A stretch of 38,690 nt of DNA from Spirochaetales bacterium (GCA_017540815.1 JAFYAI010000133.1:1-38690); one strand, 5' to 3'. Counted from the stretch's first letter, positions 16,339 through 23,798 are shown. Translations and numbers: made by a program. The notes: generated by a model from the letters alone, not told the origin.

Positions 16339-17610
16339 TTAATCTTTTAGACAGCCAATCGGCACTATCAAAATGCCGTCTTTTCGCTGATAAGCATAAT
16401 CCCCGATGCCTGTAATAATCATCTTAAATGACGGAGATTTCATTTTTGATGTATCAAGGATTTTATCAAATTCTGCAAGCGTCTTTGCTCCTTCTTCAAT
16501 TCGCTTATCTCCACCGAGTTTGATTTCAATCAAGCCGTAAGATCCGTTCCGCAGATGAACAACCGCATCACATTCAAGATTATTCTTATCCCGATAATGA
16601 TAAACTTTGCCGTCGATTGCTTCCGCATAAACTCTCAAGTCTCTGACAACAAGGTTCTCAAACAACAGCCCCATTGTCTCCAAATCATTCAATAAGTCAT
16701 CAGGACCAAGGCCTAATGCTGCCGCCGCTATTGACGGATCTGTCAAATATCGTGTATCGGAAGTCCGAATGGCTGTCTTAGACCGAAGATTTGGATTCCA
16801 TGCAGGAGCATCCTCAATCACAAATATCTTTTTCAGTGTATTGATATAACCGGCGACTGTCACATCTGACAATGTGCTGTCATTCGGTACTAAATCAGCA
16901 GTCATTGTCGGAATCTTTGCCTGAGAACCGATAGCTCGGCTATAAGACCGCATAAACCGAGATATTTTATCAACATTATGGGCAATCCCATCTGCCCGTG
17001 ACATATCAAGATTCACAACGGCATCAAAATAATCTATTGCCTGTTCCAAAGCAATATCTTCTTCACATTCCATAATCTTTGGCCATCCGCCGCGGCATAT
17101 AAGATAAGCAATTTTGTTAATATCATGCGAAGATGCTCCGCCAATGTAAATCTTGCCTTTGAATAATTCCGACAACGATACTTCTCCGGAAGACTCACGG
17201 CTCTCCCATAAACTCATCGGACGCATTAACATTCTGGCAATCCGCCCTGTGCCGCTGTGATGAATGTCTTTGAAATCCGACGGAACGGCAGAACCGGTCA
17301 TAATAAACTGTCCGAAAGAATCTCTGTTATCCACCTCAAATCTTACCGCATCCCATAATTTCGGAGCAATCTGCCATTCATCAATCAATCGGGGAGTTTC
17401 TCCCTGCAACAACAGCTGCGGATTAATGTCTGCCATCTCAATGTTTTGTTTAACCTTCGCAGGATCTTGTATATATATAATGCTCCTCGCCTGCTGAGCA
17501 GCAGTCGTTGTCTTACCGCACCATTTTGCTCCTTCGATTAAGACCGCACCCTTGCCCTGTAATTTACGAGATAAAATCCTATCCGCTATTCGCGGTGTAT
17601 ATTCCTGCAT
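16339..17610 (-). CDS. AAA_14/DUF4143-family ATPase with PD-(D/E)xK-like C-terminus
   Basis: 423 residues. The N-terminal AAA_14 ATPase has Walker A GAKWCGKT (27-34), Walker B LIDE (D77, E78), a sensor TGSA near 105 and the family motif HSGTGRIARM (118-127). The C-terminal DUF4143 half ends in a PD-(D/E)xK nuclease-like pattern: E346 and D348 in LECD, E362 and K364 in IEIK. Members are abundant, patchily distributed and functionally uncharacterised. AGGAGG lies 7 nt before the ATG. The roughly 75-nt leader holds three 16-bp repeats, and the whole unit lies between two identical 42-bp terminator copies, so it looks like a self-contained, possibly mobile or autoregulated cassette. Nuclease activity is inference from motifs. 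Confidence 0.9.
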   Translation of the reverse strand: MQEYTPRIADRILSRKLQGKGAVLIEGAKWCGKTTTAAQQARSIIYIQDPAKVKQNIEMADINPQLLLQGETPRLIDEWQIAPKLWDAVRFEVDNRDSFGQFIMTGSAVPSDFKDIHHSGTGRIARMLMRPMSLWESRESSGEVSLSELFKGKIYIGGASSHDINKIAYLICRGGWPKIMECEEDIALEQAIDYFDAVVNLDMSRADGIAHNVDKISRFMRSYSRAIGSQAKIPTMTADLVPNDSTLSDVTVAGYINTLKKIFVIEDAPAWNPNLRSKTAIRTSDTRYLTDPSIAAAALGLGPDDLLNDLETMGLLFENLVVRDLRVYAEAIDGKVYHYRDKNNLECDAVVHLRNGSYGLIEIKLGGDKRIEEGAKTLAEFDKILDTSKMKSPSFKMIITGIGDYAYQRKDGILIVPIGCLKD

Positions 17611-17621
17611 TGTCGCCTCCT

Positions 17622-17683
17622 ACTTTGCTGTTTGGCGGAAAATCACTTTGCTGTTTGGCGTGATTTTACTTTGCTGTTTGGCG
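17622..17683. repeat. Three 16-bp repeats in the leader of the DUF4143 ATPase gene
   Basis: The plus strand reads ACTTTGCTGTTTGGCG at 17622-17637, 17645-17660 and 17668-17683, all identical, with 7-nt A/T-rich spacers, so the period is exactly 23 bp. The array lies between the -10 box and the Shine-Dalgarno of the ATPase gene. It could be an operator bound by the gene's own product or a three-fold RNA element in the leader. It is not a CRISPR: units and spacers are too short and no cas gene is present. Confidence 0.9.
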
Positions 17684-17685
17684 AT

Positions 17686-17714
17686 ATTGTAACACAAAAA
17701 AACTATGATTACAA
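17686..17714 (-). promoter_or_regulatory. Promoter of the DUF4143 ATPase gene
   Basis: -35 TTGTAA (17709-17714), 17-nt spacer and -10 TACAAT (17686-17691). The -35 lies inside the end of 42-bp repeat copy 2, and the first leader repeat begins 2 nt after the -10, so bound protein would block initiation. Confidence 0.65.
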
Positions 17715-17749
17715 CAAAAAAATGACTTCCTAACGGAAGTCATTTTTTT
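17708..17749. repeat. 42-bp direct repeat, copy 2, containing a terminator hairpin
   Basis: Same 42 bp as 16287-16328; hairpin arms 17716-17730 and 17735-17749. Here it stands upstream of the ATPase gene and supplies its -35 element, so it is not needed as terminator of the upstream gene, which has its own hairpin at 17779-17808. Confidence 0.85.
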
Positions 17750-17757
17750 GTTTTTTA

Positions 17758-17775
17758 CCCCCCCCCACACACACA
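17758..17775. repeat. C9 homopolymer followed by AC dinucleotide repeats
   Basis: Nine cytosines (17758-17766) and then four AC units plus A. It lies between two terminator hairpins, outside any coding region and upstream of the ATPase -35. Such tracts slip during replication, but no element whose spacing it would change is evident. Confidence 0.8.
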
Positions 17776-17778
17776 AGA

Positions 17779-17808
17779 AAAGCCCGAAACCTGTCGGTTT
17801 CGGGCTTT
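17779..17808 (-). terminator. Terminator of the 1434-residue lipoprotein gene
   Basis: 13-bp perfect G/C-rich arms (17779-17791 and 17796-17808) with a TGTC loop; TTTTCTTG follows on the minus strand. It is the most G/C-rich terminator in the window. Confidence 0.8.
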
Positions 17809-17863
17809 AGTAGCATTATGAACGGTCTAAGGAGAAATCTGTTTACCGCTCGTTAAATACTGA

Positions 17864-20800
17864 TTAAGGGTTATTAGAGTGATATACCGATGTGCCTGCT
17901 ACAATCGCAGCTACCCACTCACTGCTATTCTCTATCTGATTTGTCTTTTCTGTATCAGTAAAGAAATAGCCGCCAATACCGCTTTCAAGCTCATTCTTGG
18001 TTACCTTAACAGCAGTAGGATTACCTTCAGTCAGATTATCCAAATCATAATAAGTGTATAAACCATAAATATTTAAACCTGAAGCAGCTTTAATCTCATC
18101 CAGTGTTGTAAGCCGAGGATCAGAGCTATAATTAGCGGTGATTATAAGTGTGTCTCCTGCAGCCTGAAGCAGAGCCACAACTTCTGATGTTTTCTTTACT
18201 ACACTGTAAGCCATTTCTCCTCCTTGCTCCCATGCTCGATAATCATTGAACTGATATGTATGAGCAACATAGATTATATTGTCACCATTGGTGAATGTCG
18301 GATTATCAATACGATTATCACCTGATGCATCCGTATAGTATGAATAACCTGCATAATCCTGATTGAACTTTGGTGCAAACATCGTTGTTCCCTGATCATT
18401 TGACACATCAAGATCATACACCGTAACCACATAATAATTATAATTACCATTAGGCTGATATGAACCCGGCTCTGTAATAATATCTTCTTCCAGATATATC
18501 TTGCCGTTTGCTGTAAATGCTGCAGTAATAGCTTGCATTGTTGTCAACTTGTCGTTTTCATTAAAGATATAATTACCTGCAGCATCAGTTGTTCTGTCCG
18601 AATAGAAGTTAGCACCTGCTGCGAGATATTTCTGGATTGCAGTATCCGGCACTGATACGATACGGTGTGCAACACCGATAGCATTCACCTTCTCTGCATA
18701 GAGCGTATCACCGCCGTTAAACTGAGTCTGTGGGTTATCACCGGTAATCGGTTGAGTGTGTTGCTCATCTTTATAGAACAGATACTGCGGATTATTGCCT
18801 ATTGTACCGTAAGCAGTTCCGTTAAACGGCACTGTTATACCATCACTAAGCACATACATAAAATCCTGAATTTCATTCTTGGTAAAATCACCTGACAAAT
18901 CACCTCTGACAGTTGCAACATTACCAAGATTAAACGAATAGACATTATCGCCATCATGCAGGATGTCTTCCATATTTTCCAATGTGATTTTGGTTGTTTT
19001 GCTTGCATCAGTAAAATATCCCATTCCATCGGAATTTCCTAAGCAATAAGTACTAAGGTACTGACCGGTAATCGTTATTGAAAGTGCTCCATTCTGAATA
19101 AGATTAAATACATATCCGTTAAAACCTGTCGGCAGTATATAAATTGTTGCACAATACTCAAGTATCTCGAAATCAGTTCTTGTTAATAATCTGTTGTTTA
19201 ACTCCCAACTTGAGTATGCTTTCCATCCTTCATCAAGCATTGCAAGAACTTCAGTTACACTCTTATCCGTTGCATAATAGTTACCATTATTGATGTCAAC
19301 ACCTAAATCTATTAAACTCAAATGCAGTTCATCTTTACCTTTATCGCTGAGATATTTATAAGCATCATAACTGCCGAATCGAACAGAGTTGTCCGATGTC
19401 AAAGGGTAGCCTTCATCTGACCGTGTTTCAATTGTTATCTTTGTGCCTTTATTGTCAGCATCAAAGTAATAAACATCATTTCCTGCAAGGAGCGTCTTGA
19501 ACTCATCATAAGACTTCTTTGTTCCTGTTGTATCATTCTGGTCTTCATGTACTGTAACAGTTTGCTCAAAGAATACTTCCGCATCCGATCTTGCATTCAG
19601 CTCATCGATAGTCCACTTCTTGTCTGCTGCCAATGATGCATCTTTATACCAATTAAGGTTTGCATACTCAGGCATATCATACAAAGATACTGTCTCATTA
19701 CTTCCGTTATGGAAACCAAACACCTCAATTGAACCGAAACTTGTTCCGCTGCCGTTTGAAACTTTATTCAAGATAACATAAGGCTTAACGAGATAAATTG
19801 TATCTCCATCCTTCAGATTCTTCAGTTCACTTGGAGCAACAGGCTCACTGAACTGACTCTCAACAACAGGATCTTTGCCCAAGTCATAAACTTTATAGAT
19901 CTTAGCATTTTTCCAGTCAGGAGTCAGCATAGATCCGTCATGAACTTGAGGTCCGTCGCCGTTAAAGAATGTGTCAAGATCTCTCAATGATACATACTGC
20001 TGCTCGGTGGTTATGTTAAGAGTATTAGAATATTGGAATTCGGTAAGATCACCCATAGGATCGTTTGTGCTGTGTTGTATTCTGTACATATCATCACTTA
20101 CGAATTTAACCGCAAAGACATTAACCTTTTCTTTTGGTTTTGCCCACAGTTTGCTTCTGAATCCATCGAGATCAGCGATCCATTGGTTCGTAGCATCTTG
20201 CATAGACTCTGCAACAGTCAAATAAGAATCGTCAGAGCAATTCTCTTTAGTAAAGTAATACCAATCATCCAGCCACGGATCTATTGTTCCGAGGATAACG
20301 GTCTTAGGTGTTGCCGGGAATGAGCCGTTTTCCCAATAATATACATCAACATAAGTTCGTCCTATAGTATCATTAGGAACCGGAATTGATACATCTGCAA
20401 CCTGCTCAGTCGGATATGATGCCTCTGTCATACCGTAAACAATGTAATCCGGAGTGCCGCAATCAAAGAATCCTGCCTCCGGATCCAATGGGAATGAGAA
20501 TGAACCTTTAATGTTGGTTGATTCATTTAAGCAGCCAAGATCGTTAAGAGTATTATACATAGTGCCTTGCAATTGATCACGAAGGCTTTCTTTTTCCGGG
20601 ATTGGCTCATACATTTTCGTAAGCTCATAAGCCTCAATACATTTTGCAATTTCGAGCTTTCTGTGATTGACAACGAAATACGGTTTATAATCACTAAGAT
20701 CTATCACAGACAGTTTAGATCCTGACCCTGCTATTCCGCCTTCCACAGTACCGTCAGCGGCGATATGAGGCCATGCACCGATTAAGAGATCACTTTTTCG

Positions 20801-22168
20801 GATAGCAGCGGTATTGACATAGTAAGTTACTTCGCTGTCGCCAATCTCTACAACAACAGCATCTTTACTGTAAGTCTGATAATGGTCAAGATATACCTGC
20901 TTATATATCCAAACATAGCCCATTCGAGCATTTGCCATATAATGTGACTCCGATCCGTGAACGGCATGAACGCCGTCTTCTGTGCTGTCTGCTACGAAAT
21001 CTCCCATCAGAGACATTGTATAAGCCGGAGTTTCAGGTAAAATAACAGCTCCCCAATCCTGATCATGACCCCTAATTAATCCTGTAATCCCACTGTAAGT
21101 ATTTCCATTTATCTCTTGTGATTCTATAGACGGCTTTACCTGATTATCCATAACAGCTGCCTGTGCATCCGTTAAGAATACGATACTTACGGCACCGTTG
21201 AGGTAGTCAAACTGATCTCTGCTCATAGTGTATTTATATACACCACCGGCAGTGTTTGTTGTATCATAGTCTGCAACGGTAATATCTCTTTTTTCGATAA
21301 AGTCTTTGTTAAGGAATGTTGTATCTGCGAACTGATCTTCAGACTTGGTCTCATATCTGAAGTTCATTTCACTGTCAGCCGGACGATCTTTAAACTCAAC
21401 ATCACCGAATTGACCGCCGACAAGATTGACATCGTCAATGCCTTTATCGACAATCATTTTACCGATGGCAGCCATATCACCGCTCATATCAGCGAATGTG
21501 AACTTAACATCTTCTGTAACAGCATTGCCTTCAAAGTCTTTTCTGCCTTCACCTTTCATAATCTCAAGTTCATTAATAGCTGACTTCTCACCCTCGAAGA
21601 AAACTGCAACATCTGATTCTGCCTTAAACTCAGTGAATGAACATCCATCCAACATAAGAGGAAGTGCTCCGTCACCGAAGTTCTTGAATGTACCGCCGTT
21701 TTCATTCTCTATAGCACCTCGTCCTATATTAAGTGAAGCCAGCGATGAAGATGATATTTTCAGCGAAGAACTCTGGAATCCTTTCAACGATACATTGGAA
21801 GAGATATTGTGAGCCACTTCAAGTGCGATACCTTTATCAGAGCCGGTAACAGCCGATGCATTAACCGTGATAGGCTTGTTAATCTTAAGAGCATGCTCTG
21901 AGTCAAGTCCTTCCAATGTTTCTCCACGCCCCAGACTAAGCTGAACTGTACCGCCTGCCGGTGTAGAGTCAATTTGGGCCTGCAAAGATGCGATTTTACT
22001 TGCATTGTTTGCCGATGGCGGCACTACTACCGGATTATTGTTTCCACTGCCTCCATTATCGGTTGTCTGCGTGTCTGGTTCTGTGCCTGTATTTGGACAG
22101 CCGACATACATTAATGTCAGCATAAATACTGACATCAGGATTGCAAAAATTTTTTTTGCTTTGTTCAT
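17864..22168 (-). CDS. Very large lipoprotein with repeated tyrosine/aspartate-rich units
   Basis: 1434 residues. The start at 22168 is chosen because CGGAGG lies before it; an upstream in-frame ATG at 22195 would add nine residues with no site. The lipobox is MYVGC, followed by a Gly/Asn/Thr/Pro linker. The N-terminal 250 residues look like an irregular beta-solenoid (repeated L-x-I/V strands around VSLKGFQSSSLKISSSSLAS). The C-terminal half has a recurring unit of the form 'Y/F-Y/F-T/K-D-(A/E)-x-x-T-x-x-I ... GD-x-(I/L)-Y' (YYTDASGDNRI, YFTDASKTTKI, FYKDEQHTQPI), reminiscent of Listeria-Bacteroides surface repeats. Function unknown; probably surface exposed. It is divergent from the membrane regulator, and four heptamers lie at its promoter. 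Confidence 0.75.
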   Translation of the reverse strand: MNKAKKIFAILMSVFMLTLMYVGCPNTGTEPDTQTTDNGGSGNNNPVVVPPSANNASKIASLQAQIDSTPAGGTVQLSLGRGETLEGLDSEHALKINKPITVNASAVTGSDKGIALEVAHNISSNVSLKGFQSSSLKISSSSLASLNIGRGAIENENGGTFKNFGDGALPLMLDGCSFTEFKAESDVAVFFEGEKSAINELEIMKGEGRKDFEGNAVTEDVKFTFADMSGDMAAIGKMIVDKGIDDVNLVGGQFGDVEFKDRPADSEMNFRYETKSEDQFADTTFLNKDFIEKRDITVADYDTTNTAGGVYKYTMSRDQFDYLNGAVSIVFLTDAQAAVMDNQVKPSIESQEINGNTYSGITGLIRGHDQDWGAVILPETPAYTMSLMGDFVADSTEDGVHAVHGSESHYMANARMGYVWIYKQVYLDHYQTYSKDAVVVEIGDSEVTYYVNTAAIRKSDLLIGAWPHIAADGTVEGGIAGSGSKLSVIDLSDYKPYFVVNHRKLEIAKCIEAYELTKMYEPIPEKESLRDQLQGTMYNTLNDLGCLNESTNIKGSFSFPLDPEAGFFDCGTPDYIVYGMTEASYPTEQVADVSIPVPNDTIGRTYVDVYYWENGSFPATPKTVILGTIDPWLDDWYYFTKENCSDDSYLTVAESMQDATNQWIADLDGFRSKLWAKPKEKVNVFAVKFVSDDMYRIQHSTNDPMGDLTEFQYSNTLNITTEQQYVSLRDLDTFFNGDGPQVHDGSMLTPDWKNAKIYKVYDLGKDPVVESQFSEPVAPSELKNLKDGDTIYLVKPYVILNKVSNGSGTSFGSIEVFGFHNGSNETVSLYDMPEYANLNWYKDASLAADKKWTIDELNARSDAEVFFEQTVTVHEDQNDTTGTKKSYDEFKTLLAGNDVYYFDADNKGTKITIETRSDEGYPLTSDNSVRFGSYDAYKYLSDKGKDELHLSLIDLGVDINNGNYYATDKSVTEVLAMLDEGWKAYSSWELNNRLLTRTDFEILEYCATIYILPTGFNGYVFNLIQNGALSITITGQYLSTYCLGNSDGMGYFTDASKTTKITLENMEDILHDGDNVYSFNLGNVATVRGDLSGDFTKNEIQDFMYVLSDGITVPFNGTAYGTIGNNPQYLFYKDEQHTQPITGDNPQTQFNGGDTLYAEKVNAIGVAHRIVSVPDTAIQKYLAAGANFYSDRTTDAAGNYIFNENDKLTTMQAITAAFTANGKIYLEEDIITEPGSYQPNGNYNYYVVTVYDLDVSNDQGTTMFAPKFNQDYAGYSYYTDASGDNRIDNPTFTNGDNIIYVAHTYQFNDYRAWEQGGEMAYSVVKKTSEVVALLQAAGDTLIITANYSSDPRLTTLDEIKAASGLNIYGLYTYYDLDNLTEGNPTAVKVTKNELESGIGGYFFTDTEKTNQIENSSEWVAAIVAGTSVYHSNNP

Positions 22169-22274
22169 TTTTACCTCCGTTTTGTTTTTGTTCATAATGT
22201 CTACCCCTTATATTTAAGTTTTTTTTTCATAATAAATTTTCTCTTTCCATGAACCCATCTCTGCTTTTACAAGC

Positions 22275-22303
22275 ATTATGTTAGAATAATAACTCTCAAT
22301 CAG
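22275..22303 (-). promoter_or_regulatory. Candidate activator-dependent promoter of the large lipoprotein gene
   Basis: -10 CATAAT (22275-22280), 17-nt spacer and a poor -35, CTGATT (22298-22303), which overlaps the nearest TGCTGAT heptamer. A weak -35 covered by activator repeats is usual for PhoB- or SARP-type promoters. The leader would be about 100 nt. Confidence 0.45.
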
Positions 22304-22339
22304 CACACAATCAGCACAAAAATCAGCAACAAATCAGCA
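22299..22339. repeat. Four phased heptamers TGCTGAT, putative operator of the adjacent regulator
   Basis: Plus-strand copies ATCAGCA start at 22299, 22310, 22322 and 22333, that is 11, 12 and 11 bp apart; on the minus strand this is TGCTGAT with 4-, 5- and 4-nt spacers. They lie between the divergent large-lipoprotein and membrane-regulator genes, right at the lipoprotein promoter. SARP/OmpR winged-helix proteins bind such direct heptamers on one face of the DNA. Confidence 0.75.
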
Positions 22340-22396
22340 CATTTTGAAAAAAATAATTTTTTTATAAAAAAATTATTTTTTCCTGATTAAATCAAC

Positions 22397-22435
22397 AAAA
22401 AAAGCAGAAAAGTCTTTGACTTTTCTGTTTTTTTT
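22397..22435 (+). terminator. Hairpin upstream of the membrane regulator, doubling as its promoter
   Basis: Arms 22397-22414 and 22418-22435 (10-bp CAGAAAAGTC core, then one G-U and A/T pairs) with loop TTT and a T8 run. No plus-strand gene ends here, so its terminator role is unclear; it may block incoming transcription while carrying the regulator promoter. Confidence 0.65.
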
Positions 22436-22443
22436 GTTATACT
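22416..22443 (+). promoter_or_regulatory. Hairpin-embedded promoter of the membrane regulator gene
   Basis: -35 TTGACT (22416-22421) spans loop and arm, the spacer is 16 nt (3' arm and T run), -10 is TATACT (22438-22443), then exactly 6 nt and the ATG at 22450. A leaderless mRNA is predicted. Confidence 0.7.
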
Positions 22444-22449
22444 AATGCT

Positions 22450-23487
22450 ATGAGCCCTATATCTTCTTTTATACAGTATTACAAAGATAATTTTGTCATT
22501 CCTCACGCTGACTCAGCGGAATTGGCAGAGAAGAACAGACTCCACTTGATTATATGCACTTCGATTTTGTTTATATTCGGCATCGGAGATTTGCTGGGCG
22601 TTTTGATTTTTCGTTTTTCTGAGCTGCAGCATTATATTCCTCGTATTATTTATTATAGTGTATTCACGATTGCAAGTCTTGGCGGTTTCGTTTATTCCAT
22701 TCTGATAAAAGACTGTCCCAAAGAAAAAGCATGGTTTTATAAAAGCATTCAGGTTTACATATATATATGCATCATGCTGGCTATGACTTTATACAACTTC
22801 TTCATTTTTACACAGCCGTTTAACGGTTTCCTGGCATTCTTATTCATCGGCATTTTATGTTTGAGTCTGTTCTCACTTCCGCCGTGGTTTTACTTCCTCG
22901 GTATGACTATTCCTCTTTGCATAATGTCTCCCACACTGTATGATACATTTGGACTAAGCGGACTTGCCGATGCGATTCTCGTCACCATTATTGTGTTTTG
23001 TCTGAGTCTGTACAAACAGGCAATCGAGAAGAAACAAATCATCCTTGTCAAGAAACAGAAATACGCCCTTGAAGTGAAGACTTTCGGCAACTTTACTCTC
23101 ATTTACGAAGGCTCAGTTATCAAGTTCAGCCGCAGCAAGTCTCTTGAACTGCTGGCTTATCTTGTCAGCAAGAATGGCAGTTCCGTCAATACGAAAGAGC
23201 TGCTTGCCGTTCTCTACGGCGATAAGGCTGACTCCACTCGATACGGCAGCAGTTTCCGCAATCTCGTCGTCGATATTAAGCACAAACTCAATGAGTTAAA
23301 CATTCTCGACTTCTTCATCGCAGAATACAACAGTTTCCGTATTAATCCTGAAGTCATCAAGTGCGACTACTATGACTTCCTGAATGGAGATAAACAGGCT
23401 CTAAAAAGTTATACCGGCGAATTTATGAATCAATACAGCTGGGGCGAAGAAACAGCCGGCTTCCTCGATATGAAAGTAATGAAATAA
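22450..23487 (+). CDS. Membrane-embedded transcription regulator with SARP/OmpR-type winged helix
   Basis: 345 residues. Residues about 30-190 form six hydrophobic spans, the first near LIICTSILFIFGIGDLLGV and the last near AILVTIIVFCLSLY. A basic linker is followed by a winged-helix domain at about 205-295 (FGNFTLIYEGSVIKFSRSKSLELL, then LLAVLYGD and SSFRNLVVDIKHKLNEL), the pattern of SARP and OmpR DNA-binding domains. The tail (CDYYDFLNGD, then YTGEFMNQYSWGEE) matches the start of a SARP BTAD region but stops after about 50 residues. Six spans place both termini in the cytoplasm. A one-component sensor that stays in the membrane is inferred. No Shine-Dalgarno; leaderless start. The divergent lipoprotein gene and TGCTGAT array are its likely targets. 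Confidence 0.8.
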   Translation: MSPISSFIQYYKDNFVIPHADSAELAEKNRLHLIICTSILFIFGIGDLLGVLIFRFSELQHYIPRIIYYSVFTIASLGGFVYSILIKDCPKEKAWFYKSIQVYIYICIMLAMTLYNFFIFTQPFNGFLAFLFIGILCLSLFSLPPWFYFLGMTIPLCIMSPTLYDTFGLSGLADAILVTIIVFCLSLYKQAIEKKQIILVKKQKYALEVKTFGNFTLIYEGSVIKFSRSKSLELLAYLVSKNGSSVNTKELLAVLYGDKADSTRYGSSFRNLVVDIKHKLNELNILDFFIAEYNSFRINPEVIKCDYYDFLNGDKQALKSYTGEFMNQYSWGEETAGFLDMKVMK

Positions 23488-23513
23488 GTAAAAATCCGAC
23501 TATTTTTCACTCC

Positions 23514-23560
23514 TATTGCAAAATAGTCGAAAAATTCTTGATTTTATTGCAAAATAGTCG
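23514..23560. repeat. 16-bp direct repeat TATTGCAAAATAGTCG, two copies
   Basis: Identical copies at 23514-23529 and 23545-23560, 31 bp apart. The first copy's right end also pairs with CGACTATTTT at 23497-23506. The layout, 16-mers in tandem just upstream of a start codon, recalls the repeats upstream of the DUF4143 ATPase, although sequence and spacing differ. Confidence 0.75.
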
Positions 23561-23569
23561 TATTCCTGT

Positions 23570-23716
23570 ATGGAATATATAAAAAAAATCTCTGTAACGG
23601 CGACAATCGATGATAAAACCGGCACAAGCACAATTGTGATGCACATTACCAACACCAGCACAATGGCAGCAGACGAGGCTCACCTATTCCGCCGAGAATG
23701 CTTGGAGAGATCTTAA
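23570..23716 (+). pseudogene. Possible short gene or remnant, 48 codons
   Basis: Frame from ATG 23570 gives MEYIKKISVTATIDDKTG and so on, ending at TAA 23714-23716. A protein-like tail continues in the +1 frame (TYSAENAWRDLNRLVLM, stop 23733-23735), so a frameshifted gene of about 55 codons is possible. The start MEYIKK resembles the first residues of many AAA_14 ATPases, but that is too short to rely on. There is no ribosome-binding site. Confidence 0.25.
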
Positions 23717-23733
23717 CCGGTTGGTTCTAATGT

Positions 23734-23775
23734 AAAAAAAATGAGATTTTGCTCTTGCAAAATCTCATTTTTTTT
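23734..23775 (+). terminator. 19-bp hairpin upstream of rlpA
   Basis: Perfect arms (23734-23752 and 23757-23775) with loop TCTT and A8/T8 flanks. Its last T is the first base of a TATAAT (23775-23780), so it again merges with a downstream promoter. Confidence 0.75.
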
Positions 23776-23780
23776 ATAAT
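23775..23780 (+). promoter_or_regulatory. -10 box of rlpA abutting the hairpin
   Basis: TATAAT with a weak -35 (CTCTTG at 23752-23757, in the hairpin loop, 17-nt spacer). The predicted leader is about 12 nt with no Shine-Dalgarno. An alternative -10, GATTAT, lies exactly 6 nt before the ATG. Confidence 0.5.
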
Positions 23781-23798
23781 TATTACGATTATCTATCT

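Larger units (their letters stand above)
23488..23798. other. Gene-poor interval with repeats and a possible gene remnant
   Basis: 311 nt without a convincing gene. It holds an inverted repeat CGACTATTTT/AAAATAGTCG (23497-23506 and 23520-23529), a perfect 16-bp direct repeat, a 48-codon reading frame at 23570-23716 without a ribosome-binding site, and the hairpin 23734-23775 leading into the rlpA promoter. Confidence 0.6.

Noticed and set aside
17622..17683. CRISPR-like array
   Set aside because: Three 16-bp units with 7-nt spacers are too short for repeats and spacers, spacers are A/T filler, and no cas genes are present.
22200..22217. Shared motif ATATAAGGGGT upstream of the large lipoprotein (minus strand) and the Rpn gene (24495-24506)
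   Set aside because: Only two instances with no common spacing to the start codon; could be chance in A/T-rich leaders.
23514..23560. Minimal CRISPR or attachment site
   Set aside because: Only two copies, 15-nt spacer, no integrase nearby; treated as a simple direct repeat.
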